From CAZJYI01 sp964550025 (GTDB taxonomy: Bacteria > Verrucomicrobiota > Kiritimatiellia > UBA8416 > CAYOBW01): a DNA stretch of 64,000 nucleotides. This document shows, piece by piece, positions 9,073-16,417 of this stretch (its first letter is position 1; every line of letters begins with the position of its first letter). Location of the stretch: the NCBI GenBank assembly GCA_964550025.1, contig CAZJYI010000013.1, forward strand, positions 1 to 64,000, given 5' to 3'. The notes beneath the pieces were generated by a model. It did no database searches, was not told the origin of the DNA, and saw only the letters and a list, made by a program, of their open reading frames with translations. A program made the translations under genes and the position numbers.

Positions 9073-10017
9073 CTACAGCAGCAGCCCCAGTCCCAACAGG
9101 ACCGAGTCGAGGTCGGTACCCTCGTTGTGATCGTAGCGGCGGTAGCCGACATGACCGGAGCAGCGGGCCGAAAAATAGTGACGGAGCTTTAGCCCGTACC
9201 CGTGTGATTTGAGACCGCTGTCATCGCGGTAGTACCGGTAGTCCAGGCGCAGCAGGCTGCTGTCCAGGATCTTCTGATAGAGCATGGCCCGGTATTCCTG
9301 GAACACCAGTTCGCCCGACGAATCGTAGTGACGGACCTCGCCTCGCAGAGAGGTCCACTCCGGAATCAGAAAGACCGTTGAGAAGCCTCTCACGTACCAC
9401 GGCTCGTCGCCATCGTCTTCCGAGCTCAGGATGGCCCCCGCCTGACCGCCAAGCCGGAAACGGCGCGAGGCCGTCCAACTGAGGTACTGCGAGGCCTGCA
9501 AGGCCTCCGATCCCTCAACGACGTCCGTGTAGCGCAACTGGGAGTAGGAGTAGAGCTTGTCCATTAGATAGCAGGAGTAGCCGCCGTAGAAATAGTGCTT
9601 CTTCGCGATGTCGCCGCTGCGCCGGCGGTAGCGTATGGTGAAACGGGAGCGGGAACCGGCGGGCATGTCGAATCGCCATCCGAGACGGTGTTCGTGATGG
9701 TCCTGCTCGCTGTCCCAACGGTCGAGGGACAGGGCGAACGCCGTGCGGTCCTTGAGGATGAGTTTTGCTTCGCCCGCAATCATCTCGGACGGGAACCGGC
9801 TGTAGGCGATATCGTCCTCGATCAGGTCGTCATCGTCGGTCGTCATCTGGACTTCGGTGCGCAACCGCAGTGCCAGGTCGCGCCCGACGATGCTGTTCTC
9901 GAAGGGAACGCTGCCGACAAGGAGTTCTTCGGCCTGGGCACGAGCCGAGCCGGCGAGACCGGCCAGCGAACACGCTGCCAGCAATAGAGAAACAACGAGA
10001 TAACTGTGTCGCCGCAC
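9073..10017 (-). CDS. Predicted outer-membrane beta-barrel protein
   Basis: The start is set at the GTG at 10015-10017, because AAGGA lies 9 nt upstream and a clean signal peptide follows (HSYLVVSLLLAACSLAGLAGSARAQ). The longer open frame reaches into the upstream gene and is Arg/Thr-rich without a ribosome site. The 314-residue protein is a run of amphipathic strands rich in Tyr and Arg (FTIRYRRRSGD, YSYSQLRYTDV, LRLDYRYYRDDSG, VGYRRYDHNEG) and ends with the hydrophobic strand VLLGLGLLL. This is typical of a 14- to 16-strand outer-membrane barrel. I do not recognise the family. The gene lies 76 nt downstream of the acidic-tail gene on the same strand and probably forms an operon with it. Confidence 0.7.
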   Translation of the reverse strand: MRRHSYLVVSLLLAACSLAGLAGSARAQAEELLVGSVPFENSIVGRDLALRLRTEVQMTTDDDDLIEDDIAYSRFPSEMIAGEAKLILKDRTAFALSLDRWDSEQDHHEHRLGWRFDMPAGSRSRFTIRYRRRSGDIAKKHYFYGGYSCYLMDKLYSYSQLRYTDVVEGSEALQASQYLSWTASRRFRLGGQAGAILSSEDDGDEPWYVRGFSTVFLIPEWTSLRGEVRHYDSSGELVFQEYRAMLYQKILDSSLLRLDYRYYRDDSGLKSHGYGLKLRHYFSARCSGHVGYRRYDHNEGTDLDSVLLGLGLLL

Positions 10018-10093
10018 GCGTTGCGTTCCTTGTCCTGGGTTGTTGTACAAGACCGTTGGATCGCGCCGACCGGCGCGACGAAATGGGCTACGG

Positions 10094-10558
10094 TCAGGTA
10101 GGGCACCCACCGCCTTCTCCTCCGTCATCTCCCCCGCCGTCGTCCCCTCCGTCGTCCCCGCCGTCGTCAGAGTCATCGCCGTCGTCGTCGGAATCACCCC
10201 CGTCGCCGTCCCCGCCGTCCGCGCCGTTCCCTTCCCCCGACCCGGATGACGATTCTCCGCGCTTTGTGCCGGACTTCTTCGTCACGGCCTCTTCCTCGGG
10301 TGCCGGAGATTCCTGGGGTGTGTTGCCTTCCGGGCGCACGGTATCAACGTAGAACAGGTCGCGAGTGCTTCCGAAGAAGTCGTCCGTACCGTACATCATG
10401 TCGTAGTGGATCTGAAGGGAGATGAGCGGCTTCTGGCCGGCACTACCCGGCGCCTCCCGGCTGTTCTCGAATTCGGCCCTGCCGCGCACGGCGAACAGAG
10501 CCACAAGGAACGTCAGGAGGACGACGCGAGAGGGGCTTCCTGTCCAACTTCCACTCAT
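10094..10558 (-). CDS. Secreted protein with a Gly/Asp-rich acidic tail
   Basis: Probable start ATG 10556-10558; an AGGAGG lies 18 nt upstream, so an earlier GTG start is possible. The 154-residue product has a signal peptide (VVLLTFLVALFAVRGRAE), about 60 residues of folded-looking sequence (ISLQIHYDMMYGTDDFFGS), a linker, and then a tail of about 40 residues made almost only of Gly, Asp and Ser that ends GGGCPT. The tail is encoded by repetitive GAC/GGC/GGG codons (10110-10240). Such tails often bind calcium or act as spacers, but no function can be assigned. It precedes the barrel gene at 9073-10017 and may be its partner. Confidence 0.6.
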   Translation of the reverse strand: MSGSWTGSPSRVVLLTFLVALFAVRGRAEFENSREAPGSAGQKPLISLQIHYDMMYGTDDFFGSTRDLFYVDTVRPEGNTPQESPAPEEEAVTKKSGTKRGESSSGSGEGNGADGGDGDGGDSDDDGDDSDDGGDDGGDDGGGDDGGEGGGCPT

Positions 10559-10631
10559 AACCGTATTATGCCCCACCCTCCTCTGTGTGTCCACAGCCAA
10601 TCTGGCCTATGCGGCCCACGCCGCAACCGAA

Positions 10632-10695
10632 GTCATCAGTAGCCAGTCATCAGTGATCAGTCCCCCACTGATTACCGATCACTGGCTACTGATTG
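10632..10695. repeat. Long imperfect inverted repeat with a CCCCC loop
   Basis: Two 30-nt arms pair at about 25 of 30 positions around a CCCCC loop (10662-10666). The arms consist of iterated CAGT.ATCAGT/CAGTAGCCAGT blocks. The low GC content and block structure resemble mobile palindromes found between genes in many environmental genomes. It lies between the acidic-tail gene and the 3' end of the AraC gene, both on the minus strand, so it may also end the AraC transcript, although no T-run follows. Confidence 0.7.
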
Positions 10696-10765
10696 CTTAT
10701 GTTCATGTTCAACAACTCGCGCGCCATCTTCTGCGCAAGACGCATAGAACTGATGGCGTCAGACT

Positions 10766-11677
10766 CTACTCCCTGCCGGCCATCTCACCTTTCCGCTGCA
10801 GGGCCATGAAGGCCGAGGGTGAAACGCCAAAGACGCGCTTGAAGGTCCGCGAGAAATGAAAGGGGTCGCTGAAGCCCAGGCCGTCGGCGACCTCGCAGAC
10901 CAGCACCCCCGGCGTGCGCAGTTGCTCGGCCGCGCGGTTCATCCGCAGCCGCACCAGGTACTGGTAAGGCGTCTGATGGTCGTAGCGCCGGAAGAGTCGG
11001 CAGAGGTGGGCAGCGTCCACGTGGCACGCCTCCGCGACTTCCCGCAGGGTGTGCAGGCCCGTGTGGTGCTCTTCCATGTACCGCCTGCACCGACGATAGG
11101 TCTCGAAAGCGGGTGAGCCCACGCTCCCCGGCGGAACAACGGTCTCAGCCGTCTGCAGGACCATGTGCTCGAGAAGCACCCGGCAGATACGCGCGGTCAG
11201 TGCCGTTCCCTTGAGTCCGTTGCGAATCAGGCTGTCAAAAAGGAACATCATCTCCTGCGGCTCTGATGTTTGCACCATGGTACCGGGGGCGAGCCCGTGG
11301 TCCTTCAGCAGGGGCAGTGCGTTCCTGCCCGTGAAGTCGACGAAGTACTTCACCAGGGGTTGGCCGGGATGGTTTGAAATGGCATGCGGTGTGCCCGGGC
11401 CGTAGGTGAAGATTGTGGCGGGCATGAGAGGGCACGTGAGCCCCCCCAAAACCAGTGTTCCGTAGCCGCCGGCAACAAACTCGATCGAGTAGTACGGAAA
11501 GTCAGCCCGCTCGATACGGTAGTCGGCGCGGGTATGCTCGCAGCCGCCCGAGACCACAACGAGTTCCGCGGATTTGGGCGTGGCGAGCTCGCGCCAGAAT
11601 CGCCGTGCCTCGGTCACCTGGCCGGAGAAGAAGGTCGGCTGTCCGTCCTCGCCCAGCGCCTCTCGTCGTTTCTTCAT
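10766..11677 (-). CDS. AraC-family transcriptional regulator
   Basis: The ATG at 11677 lies 7 nt after GGAG; the protein has 303 residues. The N-terminal half (about 20-170) is a cupin-type sensing domain (FPYYSIEFVAGGYGTLVLGG, ATIFTYGPGTPHAISN). The C-terminal 100 residues form the double helix-turn-helix domain: LREVAEACHVDAAHLCRLFRRY, then CEVADGLGFSDPFHFSRTFKRVFGVSPSAF, which matches the AraC signature. Regulators of this layout in PVC and related bacteria usually respond to sugars. The gene is divergent from the nucleotide-sugar operon at 11801, so control of that operon and of itself is a reasonable inference. Confidence 0.9.
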   Translation of the reverse strand: MKKRREALGEDGQPTFFSGQVTEARRFWRELATPKSAELVVVSGGCEHTRADYRIERADFPYYSIEFVAGGYGTLVLGGLTCPLMPATIFTYGPGTPHAISNHPGQPLVKYFVDFTGRNALPLLKDHGLAPGTMVQTSEPQEMMFLFDSLIRNGLKGTALTARICRVLLEHMVLQTAETVVPPGSVGSPAFETYRRCRRYMEEHHTGLHTLREVAEACHVDAAHLCRLFRRYDHQTPYQYLVRLRMNRAAEQLRTPGVLVCEVADGLGFSDPFHFSRTFKRVFGVSPSAFMALQRKGEMAGRE

Positions 11678-11800
11678 AGCGTTGCTCCGGATCAAAAATC
11701 GGCATGTATTGGCCAAGATTGGCTATGGCGGTCTGCGAGGTCAAGATGTATATTGCTGCTGTTTTTCTGGGGATAGGCAACGAAACATGGAGGCAGGACG
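11678..11800. promoter_or_regulatory. Divergent control region between the araC-type gene and the nucleotide-sugar operon
   Basis: ATTGGC(C/T)A occurs twice with a 10-nt period (11708-11715 and 11718-11725), which is one helical turn and fits paired AraC-type half-sites. A TATATT at 11749-11754 could be the -10 box for the operon, but no -35 box is convincing at the right distance; that would fit activator-dependent transcription. The operon start at 11801 has GGAGG about 9 nt upstream. Confidence 0.35.
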
Positions 11801-12838
11801 ATGAGTGAGAACAAGCGGGCAATCGACATGTTGAATAAGGACGACCTGATCGTGATCGGCGGTGCGGGCGGCTTCATCGGTGGCGCGCTGACGAGGTACT
11901 TCCACGACCAGGGCTTCACGCGAATCCGCGCCATCGACAAGAAGCCGCTCTACGATTGGTACCAGGTGACGCCGGGTGTCGAGAGCCTGTGCATGGACCT
12001 GAGCAAGGAAGCGAACTGCGTCAGGGCGTGCGAAGGGGCGAAGGAGGTCTACAACCTGGCCGCGGACATGGGCGGTATGGGCTTCATCGAGCGTTTTCGC
12101 ATTGAATGCCTGCGCAGCGTGCTGATCAACACCCACATGATCGAGGCGGCCTACAACGCCGGCGCTGAGCGTTACTTCTTTTCGTCCTCGGCTTGTGCTT
12201 ACAATGTGACGCTGCAGGAGGACCCCAACGTCCGCGCCCTCAAGGAGTCGGATGCGTATCCCGCCATGTCCGAGCGCGGCTACGGGTGGGAGAAGCTGAT
12301 CAGCGAGATGTTCTGCGAGGAGTATTGGGCTGAGCGTGGCATGAAGACGGCGATCGCGCGCTTTCATAACGTCTACGGTCCGCACGGGACATGGGACGGC
12401 GGCCGCGAGAAAGCCCCCGCCGCGCTGTGCCGCAAGGTGATCGAGGCCAAGGACACGGGCAATCTCACGATCGATATCTGGGGCGACGGACACCAGACGC
12501 GCAGCTTCATGTACATCGATGACTGCGTCCGCGGCATCGACATGATCATGCACTGCGAGAAGCTGATTGCCACGGCGATCAACCTCGGGTCCAGTGAGCT
12601 CATCGCGATCAACGACCTGGTCACCATGGCCGAGGAGATCGGCGGCGTGAAGCTCGAGCGCACGCACGACCTGGACGCCCCGCGCGGAGTGGCCGGCCGC
12701 AACAGCGACAACACCTTCATCCAGGAAATCCTCGGCTGGGAGCCGAACACGCCGTTCCGCGACGGTCTGGCGAAGACCTACGCCTGGATCGAGCAGCAGC
12801 ACAACGACCGCAAAGCCGGCAAGCGGACGGTCAGCTAG
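11801..12838 (+). CDS. GDP-mannose-3,5-epimerase-like NAD-dependent sugar epimerase
   Basis: The 345-residue short-chain dehydrogenase/epimerase has the Rossmann motif GGAGGFIG at residues 20-27, SSSACAYN near residue 130 and the catalytic Tyr161-x3-Lys165 (YGWEK). The segments NLAADMGGMGFI and RFHNVYGPHGTWDGGREKAPAALCRK closely follow the signature regions of plant GDP-mannose-3,5-epimerase, which converts GDP-D-mannose to GDP-L-galactose or GDP-L-gulose. The mannose-1-phosphate guanylyltransferase encoded three genes downstream would supply GDP-mannose, which supports this substrate, although related epimerases use other NDP-sugars. First gene of the operon, ending 11 nt before the next gene. 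Confidence 0.85.
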   Translation: MSENKRAIDMLNKDDLIVIGGAGGFIGGALTRYFHDQGFTRIRAIDKKPLYDWYQVTPGVESLCMDLSKEANCVRACEGAKEVYNLAADMGGMGFIERFRIECLRSVLINTHMIEAAYNAGAERYFFSSSACAYNVTLQEDPNVRALKESDAYPAMSERGYGWEKLISEMFCEEYWAERGMKTAIARFHNVYGPHGTWDGGREKAPAALCRKVIEAKDTGNLTIDIWGDGHQTRSFMYIDDCVRGIDMIMHCEKLIATAINLGSSELIAINDLVTMAEEIGGVKLERTHDLDAPRGVAGRNSDNTFIQEILGWEPNTPFRDGLAKTYAWIEQQHNDRKAGKRTVS

Positions 12839-12849
12839 AGGGCGTTGAC

Positions 12850-13647
12850 ATGGAAGACGCAGCAACTGCCTCTGTATTGACGGATGTCATTGGCGCCATT
12901 CCCTACCGGATGGCCTTCGCGGGCGGCTGGATCGACCAGCCCTTCGTGTCCCGCCTCAACCCGGAACCGCCGGGGTCGATGGTGGTGGTGAACATCGAGC
13001 CGTCGTTTCGGTTGATGGACCGGTGTGGCATGTCGACCAGCACGCGCAAAGTTGCCATGAAGATCTGGGGCGCGATCCCGGACGGCGATCCGGCAGAGCT
13101 GACGAAGCAACTGTACGCCGCGGAGAACGAGGGGCTGAGCGAGCCCTCCGGCTCGCAGGACATGATCGGTCTGATCTATCCCGGAGTGAACCGCATCGAT
13201 TACGACGCCGAGCACGAAGAGGGGTACTTCCCGGTCCACGTCGAGTCGAACAACGACCCCGCGATAGCCCGGTGGATCGAGGACATGATCTACATGGTCC
13301 CCGTCTGCCCGCGTCCCGACGGTTACAATCCGCTCGGTGAAAAGCACCTCGATCCGGAATGGATTCGACGGTTGGGGCAGTCGGGCAAGGACTGCTTCGA
13401 CGCCATCGTAGCACGCAACGCTTCGGCGTTGGGCGCCTCGATGAACGAGTGCATGCTCTGCTGGGAGACGATCCTCCCGCACACGGTCACGCACCCGACG
13501 CTCACCGTCGACCTGAAAGCCGTTCTGGCCTGCTACCAGGCGCGGTACCACGGGGCCATGTACTCGGGTTGCGGAGGCGGCTACCTCTACGTGGTGTCGG
13601 ACGAACCCGTGCCGGGCGGCATCCGGGTGAATGTGCGAACAGCGTAG
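12850..13647 (+). CDS. Short GHMP kinase-like protein
   Basis: The ATG at 12850 follows AGGGCG. The 265-residue protein shows compressed GHMP-kinase features. Motif 1 is PYRMAFAGGWIDQPF (about 18-32), like the 'APLRIDLAGGWTD' of heptose- and fucose-type sugar kinases. A degenerate ATP loop GMSTSTRKVA lies near residues 58-67. SGSQDMIGLIYPGVNRIDYD resembles the 'GxQDQ...GG.N' region, and the C-terminal motif 3 is YSGCGGGYLYVV. It is 60-80 residues shorter than usual family members. It probably phosphorylates a sugar in the same pathway as its neighbours; the substrate is unknown and the altered ATP loop leaves activity uncertain. Its TAG stop is part of a GTAGCG repeat. Confidence 0.7.
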   Translation: MEDAATASVLTDVIGAIPYRMAFAGGWIDQPFVSRLNPEPPGSMVVVNIEPSFRLMDRCGMSTSTRKVAMKIWGAIPDGDPAELTKQLYAAENEGLSEPSGSQDMIGLIYPGVNRIDYDAEHEEGYFPVHVESNNDPAIARWIEDMIYMVPVCPRPDGYNPLGEKHLDPEWIRRLGQSGKDCFDAIVARNASALGASMNECMLCWETILPHTVTHPTLTVDLKAVLACYQARYHGAMYSGCGGGYLYVVSDEPVPGGIRVNVRTA

Positions 13648-13764
13648 CGCCAACGACATGTGCCGCCCCGCTCCAGTGGGGCGACAAGTAGCGCCCCGCT
13701 CCTGCGGGGTGACAAGTAGCGCCGGCTTTCAGCCGGTGAACAGTAGCGCGGATCCGATCCGCGC
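13644..13764. repeat. Cluster of GTAG-headed palindromes inside the sugar operon
   Basis: After the stop codon (GTAGCG 13644-13649), four GC-rich hairpins follow with repeated separators: CCCC/GGGG at 13666-13681, CCCCGC-TCCT-GCGGGG at 13694-13709, CCGGCT-TTC-AGCCGG at 13722-13736 and GCGCGGATC-C-GATCCGCGC at 13746-13764. The last three are each preceded by GTAGCG, and three of the units end in GA(A)CA(A/G). The cluster sits between the kinase-like and nucleotidyltransferase genes of one operon. No T-run follows any stem. Confidence 0.85.
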
Positions 13765-13921
13765 ATGTGCATGTCACGGAGAATGAGAAGCGAGAAGACG
13801 GACTGGCGGTCACCGCTCTCTCCGACTATTCTCTGCCCACGCTCCGGTGCGGAACGGATTGCCGCGCTACGGGGACGGGCAAGCAGCGCGGATATCCGCG
13901 CAACCGCCAGGGAGAACGAAG

Positions 13922-14746
13922 ATGGCAAAGACAGTTGCAATATCCGGCAGCTTTGACGACCTGCGGGCCAGGGACTTCCTGTTCATGGAAAAGGCTGCAC
14001 AGCGGGGGGAGCTACACGCTGTCGTGTGGGACGACGAAGCGGTTCGCGCACTCCGCGGATCGCCTCCGAAGTTCCCTCGCGAAGAACGCGAATACCTGTT
14101 GCAGGCCGTTCGCTACATCGACGAGGTGTGTTTCGGGTCCGGGGCGATCGATCCCGATGCCGTTCCGGCTGTAGGCAACGGGCTCCCGGATGTGTGGGTT
14201 GTGCGCGAGGCGGATGATACGCCGGCCAGGCGCGCCGTTTGCGAGGCGGCGGGGGTGGAATACCAGGTCGTGCGAGACGCGGAATTGGCGGACTTTCCGC
14301 CTCTTCCCGAAGTCCGGCAGGAACCGGTCTCCGAACGCAAGAAGATCATCGTCACCGGCTGCTACGACTGGTTTCATTCGGGACACGTGGCCTTCTTCGA
14401 GGAGGTCTCGGGATACGGGGACCTGTACGTGGTGGTGGGGCACGACGAGAACGTCCGGCTACTCAAAGGCGAAGGGCATCCGATGTTCACCGACCGCGAG
14501 CGTCGGTACGTCGTGCAGTCGATCCGCTACGTCAAGCAGGCCCTGGTGTCCACCGGAAGCGGGTGGATGGACGCGGAACCGGAGATTGCCAGGATCCAGC
14601 CGGATGTGTACGCTGTGAATGAGGATGGAGACAAGCCTGAGAAGAGGGCATTCTGTGAACAGCACGGGCTGGAGTACCTCGTATTGAAGCGCGTCCCAAA
14701 GGAGGGACTGCCCAAACGCGAGAGTACGGCCCTGAGAGGATTCTAA
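13922..14746 (+). CDS. Tandem nucleotidyltransferase-fold protein, first domain degenerate
   Basis: The ATG at 13922 follows GGGAGA. The 274-residue protein contains two cytidylyltransferase-like domains. The second (about residue 137 on) is canonical: KKIIVTGCYDWFHSGHVAFFEE has the nucleotide-binding HxGH motif (HSGH), with DLYVVVGHDENV after it. The first (residues 1-110) aligns in layout (TVAISGSFDDLRARDFLFMEKA, ELHAVVWDDEAVR, REEREYLLQAVRYIDEVCFG) but lacks the HxGH histidines, so it is probably non-catalytic and arose by internal duplication. Relatives (RfaE2/HldE C-terminal domain, glycerol-3-phosphate cytidylyltransferase) attach NMP to sugar or polyol phosphates. It ends 1 nt before manC. 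Confidence 0.8.
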   Translation: MAKTVAISGSFDDLRARDFLFMEKAAQRGELHAVVWDDEAVRALRGSPPKFPREEREYLLQAVRYIDEVCFGSGAIDPDAVPAVGNGLPDVWVVREADDTPARRAVCEAAGVEYQVVRDAELADFPPLPEVRQEPVSERKKIIVTGCYDWFHSGHVAFFEEVSGYGDLYVVVGHDENVRLLKGEGHPMFTDRERRYVVQSIRYVKQALVSTGSGWMDAEPEIARIQPDVYAVNEDGDKPEKRAFCEQHGLEYLVLKRVPKEGLPKRESTALRGF

Positions 14747-14747
14747 C

Positions 14748-15839
14748 GTGAGATATTCCGTTGTCATGGCCGGTGGTTCCGGCACGCGCCTCTGGCCCAT
14801 GAGCCGCGCTGCGCTACCCAAGCAACTCATTCCCTTCGTGGGCGGGAAGAGCCTGCTCCAGATTGCCATGGATCGGCTGGAGGGGCTGTTGCCCGCGGCC
14901 AACCGCCTGGTCTGCGCAGGACGCTCACACGAAGCCGTGATACGCGAGTCCCTAGGGTTGGGCGAGGACCAGTACCTTGGTGAACCGTGCGGCCGGGACA
15001 CAGTGAACGCGGTCGGTTACGCGGCCGCCGTGATCGCTCGGCGCGACCCCGAGGCGGTGATCGCGGTTTTCACTGCCGACCATATCATCGAACCGATTGA
15101 CCGGTTCCGGGAGATTGTCGAGTCGGGTTTCGAATTCGTCGAGCAGTCCGAGCGCACCCTGCTCACCTATGGCATTGCGCCGACCGAGGCGGCGACGGGC
15201 TACGGCTACCTGGAGCTCGGAGAGAAGCTCGGGGGGGATGCTCTGCGCGTAGAGCGGTTCCGCGAAAAACCGGACGAGGAGACAGCTCGACAGTTCTTCG
15301 AGGCGGGCCCCGGCGCCTACCTCTGGAACAGCGGTATGTTCGTGTGGCGGGCCATCGACCTGCTGGAGTGCATTTGCCGCTACCACCCTGAGAACCATGC
15401 CGGCCTGATGCGCATCGCCGAGGCGTGGGACACGCAGAGGCAGGACGAGGTGCTCGAGGACGTCTACCCCGAGTTGGAGAAGATCAGCGTGGATTTCGCG
15501 GTTATGGAACCGGCTTCGCATGACCCGGACATCACCGTTGCGGCCATCCCCATGCCTCTCCAGTGGCTCGACGTCGGATCGTGGTCCTCGTTCGCGGAGT
15601 CCTGCTCCCACGACGACGCCGGAAACGCGGCCTCCGGCTGCCGGACCGCCTTCATGCAGAGTAGCGGTTCGCTGGCGGCTTCCAGCGATCCGGATCACCT
15701 GATTGCATTGATAGGTTGCGAAGACCTGGTCGTCGTTCACACCCCGGGCGCCACCCTCGTCTGCCCCAAAGACCGTGTACAGCACGTCAAGACCATGCAC
15801 GGCAAAGTCGCGGAGATGTTCGGCGACGAACTGACGTAG
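14748..15839 (+). CDS. manC: Mannose-1-phosphate guanylyltransferase
   Basis: The start is GTG 14748, 1 nt after the previous stop, with GAGAGGA upstream, so it is translationally coupled. The 363-residue protein has the GTP-binding loop AGGSGTRLWPMSR (8-20), PKQLIPFVGGKSLLQ, the FTADHII nucleotide site, ATGYGYLE, FREKPD with the catalytic-type Lys, WNSGMFVW, and a PLQWLDVGSWSSF segment. These are the full set of motifs of ManC/CpsB-type GDP-mannose pyrophosphorylases. It has no C-terminal isomerase domain, so it is the monofunctional type. It makes GDP-mannose from mannose-1-phosphate and GTP, the expected substrate for the epimerase encoded at 11801. Confidence 0.9.
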   Translation: MRYSVVMAGGSGTRLWPMSRAALPKQLIPFVGGKSLLQIAMDRLEGLLPAANRLVCAGRSHEAVIRESLGLGEDQYLGEPCGRDTVNAVGYAAAVIARRDPEAVIAVFTADHIIEPIDRFREIVESGFEFVEQSERTLLTYGIAPTEAATGYGYLELGEKLGGDALRVERFREKPDEETARQFFEAGPGAYLWNSGMFVWRAIDLLECICRYHPENHAGLMRIAEAWDTQRQDEVLEDVYPELEKISVDFAVMEPASHDPDITVAAIPMPLQWLDVGSWSSFAESCSHDDAGNAASGCRTAFMQSSGSLAASSDPDHLIALIGCEDLVVVHTPGATLVCPKDRVQHVKTMHGKVAEMFGDELT

Positions 15840-15862
15840 GCAGACGATCTACGGACATCGTC

Positions 15863-15887
15863 GTAGCGGAACGCGCTGAGCGTTCCG
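15863..15887 (+). repeat. GTAG-headed palindrome, type B
   Basis: GTAG followed by the stem CGGAACGC (15867-15874), loop GCTGA and the paired arm ending 15887, then GATCCCC. It lies 24 nt downstream of manC. Same family as the copies at 26403, 26486, 42407 and 42490 and the inverted copies at 44001-44026 and 44081-44106. Confidence 0.8.
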
Positions 15888-15926
15888 ATCCCCGTTGAGA
15901 CGTGTACCGTCGCCGGCCGCTCGGGT

Positions 15927-16170
15927 TCACGCATTCGATACGGGGGCCGTGCAAAGCCCGCGTGGTGAACCGAAACCGTGGGGGGCGGCGATGACCTCTC
16001 CCTCGAACTGCACTCCGCTCCAGCCCCACCGTGGCGCGGCCCCGGATGGGTCATCCCAACCCGCCACGAGCAAGCGCAGCACGGCGTGCGCGTCGTTGAG
16101 GGGGCCGCAGCCCAGGTAGTCGCCGGGGTTGCGGAACCAGATGCCGCCTCTCGCCCCCGGGTAGAAACGA
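15927..16170 (-). pseudogene. Unidentified coding remnant
   Basis: Read on the minus strand, one frame gives about 80 residues of compositionally protein-like sequence (FRFYPGARGGIWFRNPGDYL, PLNDAHAVLRLLVAGWDDP, RWGWSGVQFEGEVIAAP) that ends at TGA 15927-15929. The frame stays open upstream through the RAYT-type palindromes but has no start or ribosome site. The family is not recognised. It is best read as the 3' scrap of a lost gene; chance coding in GC-rich DNA is the alternative. Confidence 0.3.
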
Positions 16171-16201
16171 AACTCCCCGGGATCAAGCGACGAACCGCAG
16201 T

Positions 16202-16258
16202 CAGGGACACACCCTGCACAAATCCAGCACAGATCACGGCGGGCAGGGACAGACCCTG
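16202..16258. repeat. Pair of CAGGGACA palindromes upstream of the RAYT remnant
   Basis: Two near-identical palindromes, CAGGGACACACCCTG (16202-16216) and CAGGGACAGACCCTG (16244-16258), lie 28 nt apart, upstream of the transposase-like gene. A related copy (GGGGACAGGCCCTG, 17015-17028) lies at its 3' end. Such palindromes commonly flank REP-associated transposase genes. Confidence 0.7.
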
Positions 16259-16417
16259 AACGAAGCCGTGGAAAGCTCGGCCTCGGAGAGGTACATCGGT
16301 GCGCTTTGGAAAAAAAGCGAAGTTTTTTCCGGAATGAGCCGTGGCTGCGGCCTTCTATGCAGTAGAGGGGCGGAAGAGAATGCCGCCGAATGACAGCTCT
16401 ACAACGGGAGTCGCACC

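Noticed and set aside
13644..13764. Possible CRISPR array
   Set aside because: The repeated units are different palindromes with short GTAGCG separators; there are no equal-length unique spacers and no cas genes in the window.
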